Translations under genes and position numbers: made by a program
The notes under the pieces: model-generated
Database searches by the model: none
Told to the model about the DNA's origin: nothing
What the model saw: the letters and a program-made list of their open reading frames with translations, nothing else
NCBI GenBank assembly: GCA_966112835.1
Contig: CBHWEI010000257.1
Coordinates: forward strand, 1-5,718
Direction of reading: 5' to 3'
DNA: 5,718 nt
From: UBA668 sp966112835
GTDB lineage: Bacteria > Actinomycetota > Acidimicrobiia > Acidimicrobiales > Ilumatobacteraceae
Part shown: positions 5,120-5,718 of the stretch, piece after piece
Numbering within the stretch: the stretch's first letter is position 1
Layout: every line of letters starts with the position of its first letter

Positions 5120-5718
5120 CAGAGGGCCCTCAGATAGCGGTTCAGCTCGAACTGGCTGACGTGCGTCTTGTACTGGCGCCACTCGGTGCGCTTGTTGCGC
5201 AGGAACCACTCGAAGATGTGCTCGCCCAGCGCTTCCTGCACCAGGGTGGACTGCTCCATCACCTTCAGCGAGTCGCTGAGGCTCTGCGGCAGCGTGTCGA
5301 TGCCCAGCTTGCGCAGGGCCGCGTCGTCCATCTCGAACAGGTTGGCGTCGGCCTCGGCCGGCAGCTCGTAGCCCTCGGCGATGCCCTTCAGGCCGGCAGC
5401 CAGCAGCACGCTGAACGCGAGGTACGGGTTCGTTGCCGGGTCGGGCGAGCGGTACTCGATGCGGGTGGCGCTGGCGTTGCCGCGCTTGGCGATGGGCACG
5501 CGGATGAGGCCGCTGCGGTTGTTGCGGGCCCAGCTGATGTGCACCGGCGCTTCGAAGCCGGGCACGAGCCGCTTGTAGCTGTTCACCGTCTGGTTGGTGA
5601 CTGCGGTGATCTCGGCGGCGTGGCGCAGCAGGCCGGCGATGAACTGCTTGGCGACCGGCGACAGGTTGTACGGATCGTCCTCGGTGTAGAACGCGTTCTG
5701 CTCCTGGCCGAACAGGCT
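5119..5718 (-). CDS. glnA: Type I glutamine synthetase, C-terminal part (GSI-alpha-like)
   Basis: The last 199 residues of glutamate-ammonia ligase, which makes glutamine from glutamate, ammonia and ATP as a cytoplasmic dodecamer. The gene starts beyond the window's right edge. Visible hallmarks are TVNSYKRLVPG near fragment residue 45, the arginines in SWARNNRSGLIRVP, and the metal/substrate segment RIEYRSPDPATNPY at 86-99. The C terminus has ALGEHIFEWFL and ends NRYLRAL. The region that carries the adenylylated tyrosine in GSI-beta (NLYDLPPE) reads NLFEMDDA here, with Phe at 5335-5337. This enzyme therefore cannot be adenylylated at that site and resembles the alpha type controlled by feedback and transcription. 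The stop overlaps the start of the GlnR-like regulator gene, so both are on one transcript. More than one glnA-type gene per genome is usual in actinobacteria, so it need not be the main copy. Confidence 0.93.
   Translation of the reverse strand, partial: SLFGQEQNAFYTEDDPYNLSPVAKQFIAGLLRHAAEITAVTNQTVNSYKRLVPGFEAPVHISWARNNRSGLIRVPIAKRGNASATRIEYRSPDPATNPYLAFSVLLAAGLKGIAEGYELPAEADANLFEMDDAALRKLGIDTLPQSLSDSLKVMEQSTLVQEALGEHIFEWFLRNKRTEWRQYKTHVSQFELNRYLRAL
5122..5131 (-). promoter_or_regulatory. Ribosome binding site of the regulator gene inside a 10-base palindrome
   Basis: GAGGGCCCTC on the minus strand ends two bases before the ATG at 5119. Its left half is the Shine-Dalgarno sequence for the regulator, so base pairing of the palindrome, for example between two RNAs, could hide it. 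It may equally be chance. Confidence 0.45.

Noticed and set aside
5120..5209. N-terminal extension of the GlnR-like regulator to 5209
   Set aside because: The extension is out-of-frame glutamine synthetase coding sequence and adds nothing to the receiver domain. The ATG at 5119 has a ribosome binding site.

Overview
The window is very GC-rich and densely coded, with strong G/C preference at third codon positions. It carries an OmpR-family regulator close to actinobacterial GlnR, an ECF sigma factor paired with a membrane zinc-finger anti-sigma factor, and a probable leaderless mRNA. This points to a high-GC actinomycete-type bacterium. An Acidimicrobiia-like lineage is my guess from overall style, not something the sequence proves. 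All open frames look intact. I see no tRNA, rRNA, CRISPR array, insertion sequence, integrase or attachment site.

Layout. (1) Positions 1-2541, plus strand: the 3' end of a PLP-dependent group II decarboxylase, then an 8-oxoguanine deaminase/AtzB-like amidohydrolase, then a Tat/lipobox SGNH-hydrolase lipoprotein whose start overlaps the amidohydrolase stop. (2) Positions 2542-2634: a short convergent gap with two GC-rich inverted repeats. (3) Positions 2635-4437: a divergent module. A small secreted protein that looks like an allene-oxide-cyclase-type barrel is on the minus strand. An ECF sigma factor and its overlapping anti-sigma gene are on the plus strand. (4) Positions 4439-5718, minus strand: the 3' half of a type I-alpha-like glutamine synthetase gene followed, with stop and start overlapping, by a GlnR-like regulator.

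The most notable signal lies in the 134-base divergent intergenic region. Both genes are preceded by the same bipartite element, GAACCG-N13-TGCGTTTCC, in the correct orientation. It resembles an ECF promoter, with -35 GAACC, a 16-base spacer and -10 CGTTT. The simplest reading is that the ECF factor drives its own operon and the secreted barrel protein from twin promoters, with the anti-sigma factor as the off switch. On the sigma side the promoter sits so close to the start codon that the mRNA is probably leaderless. The glutamine synthetase/GlnR-like pair is the second point of interest. A nitrogen regulator translationally coupled to its expected target, with a degenerate receiver domain, suggests nitrogen control without classical phosphorylation.
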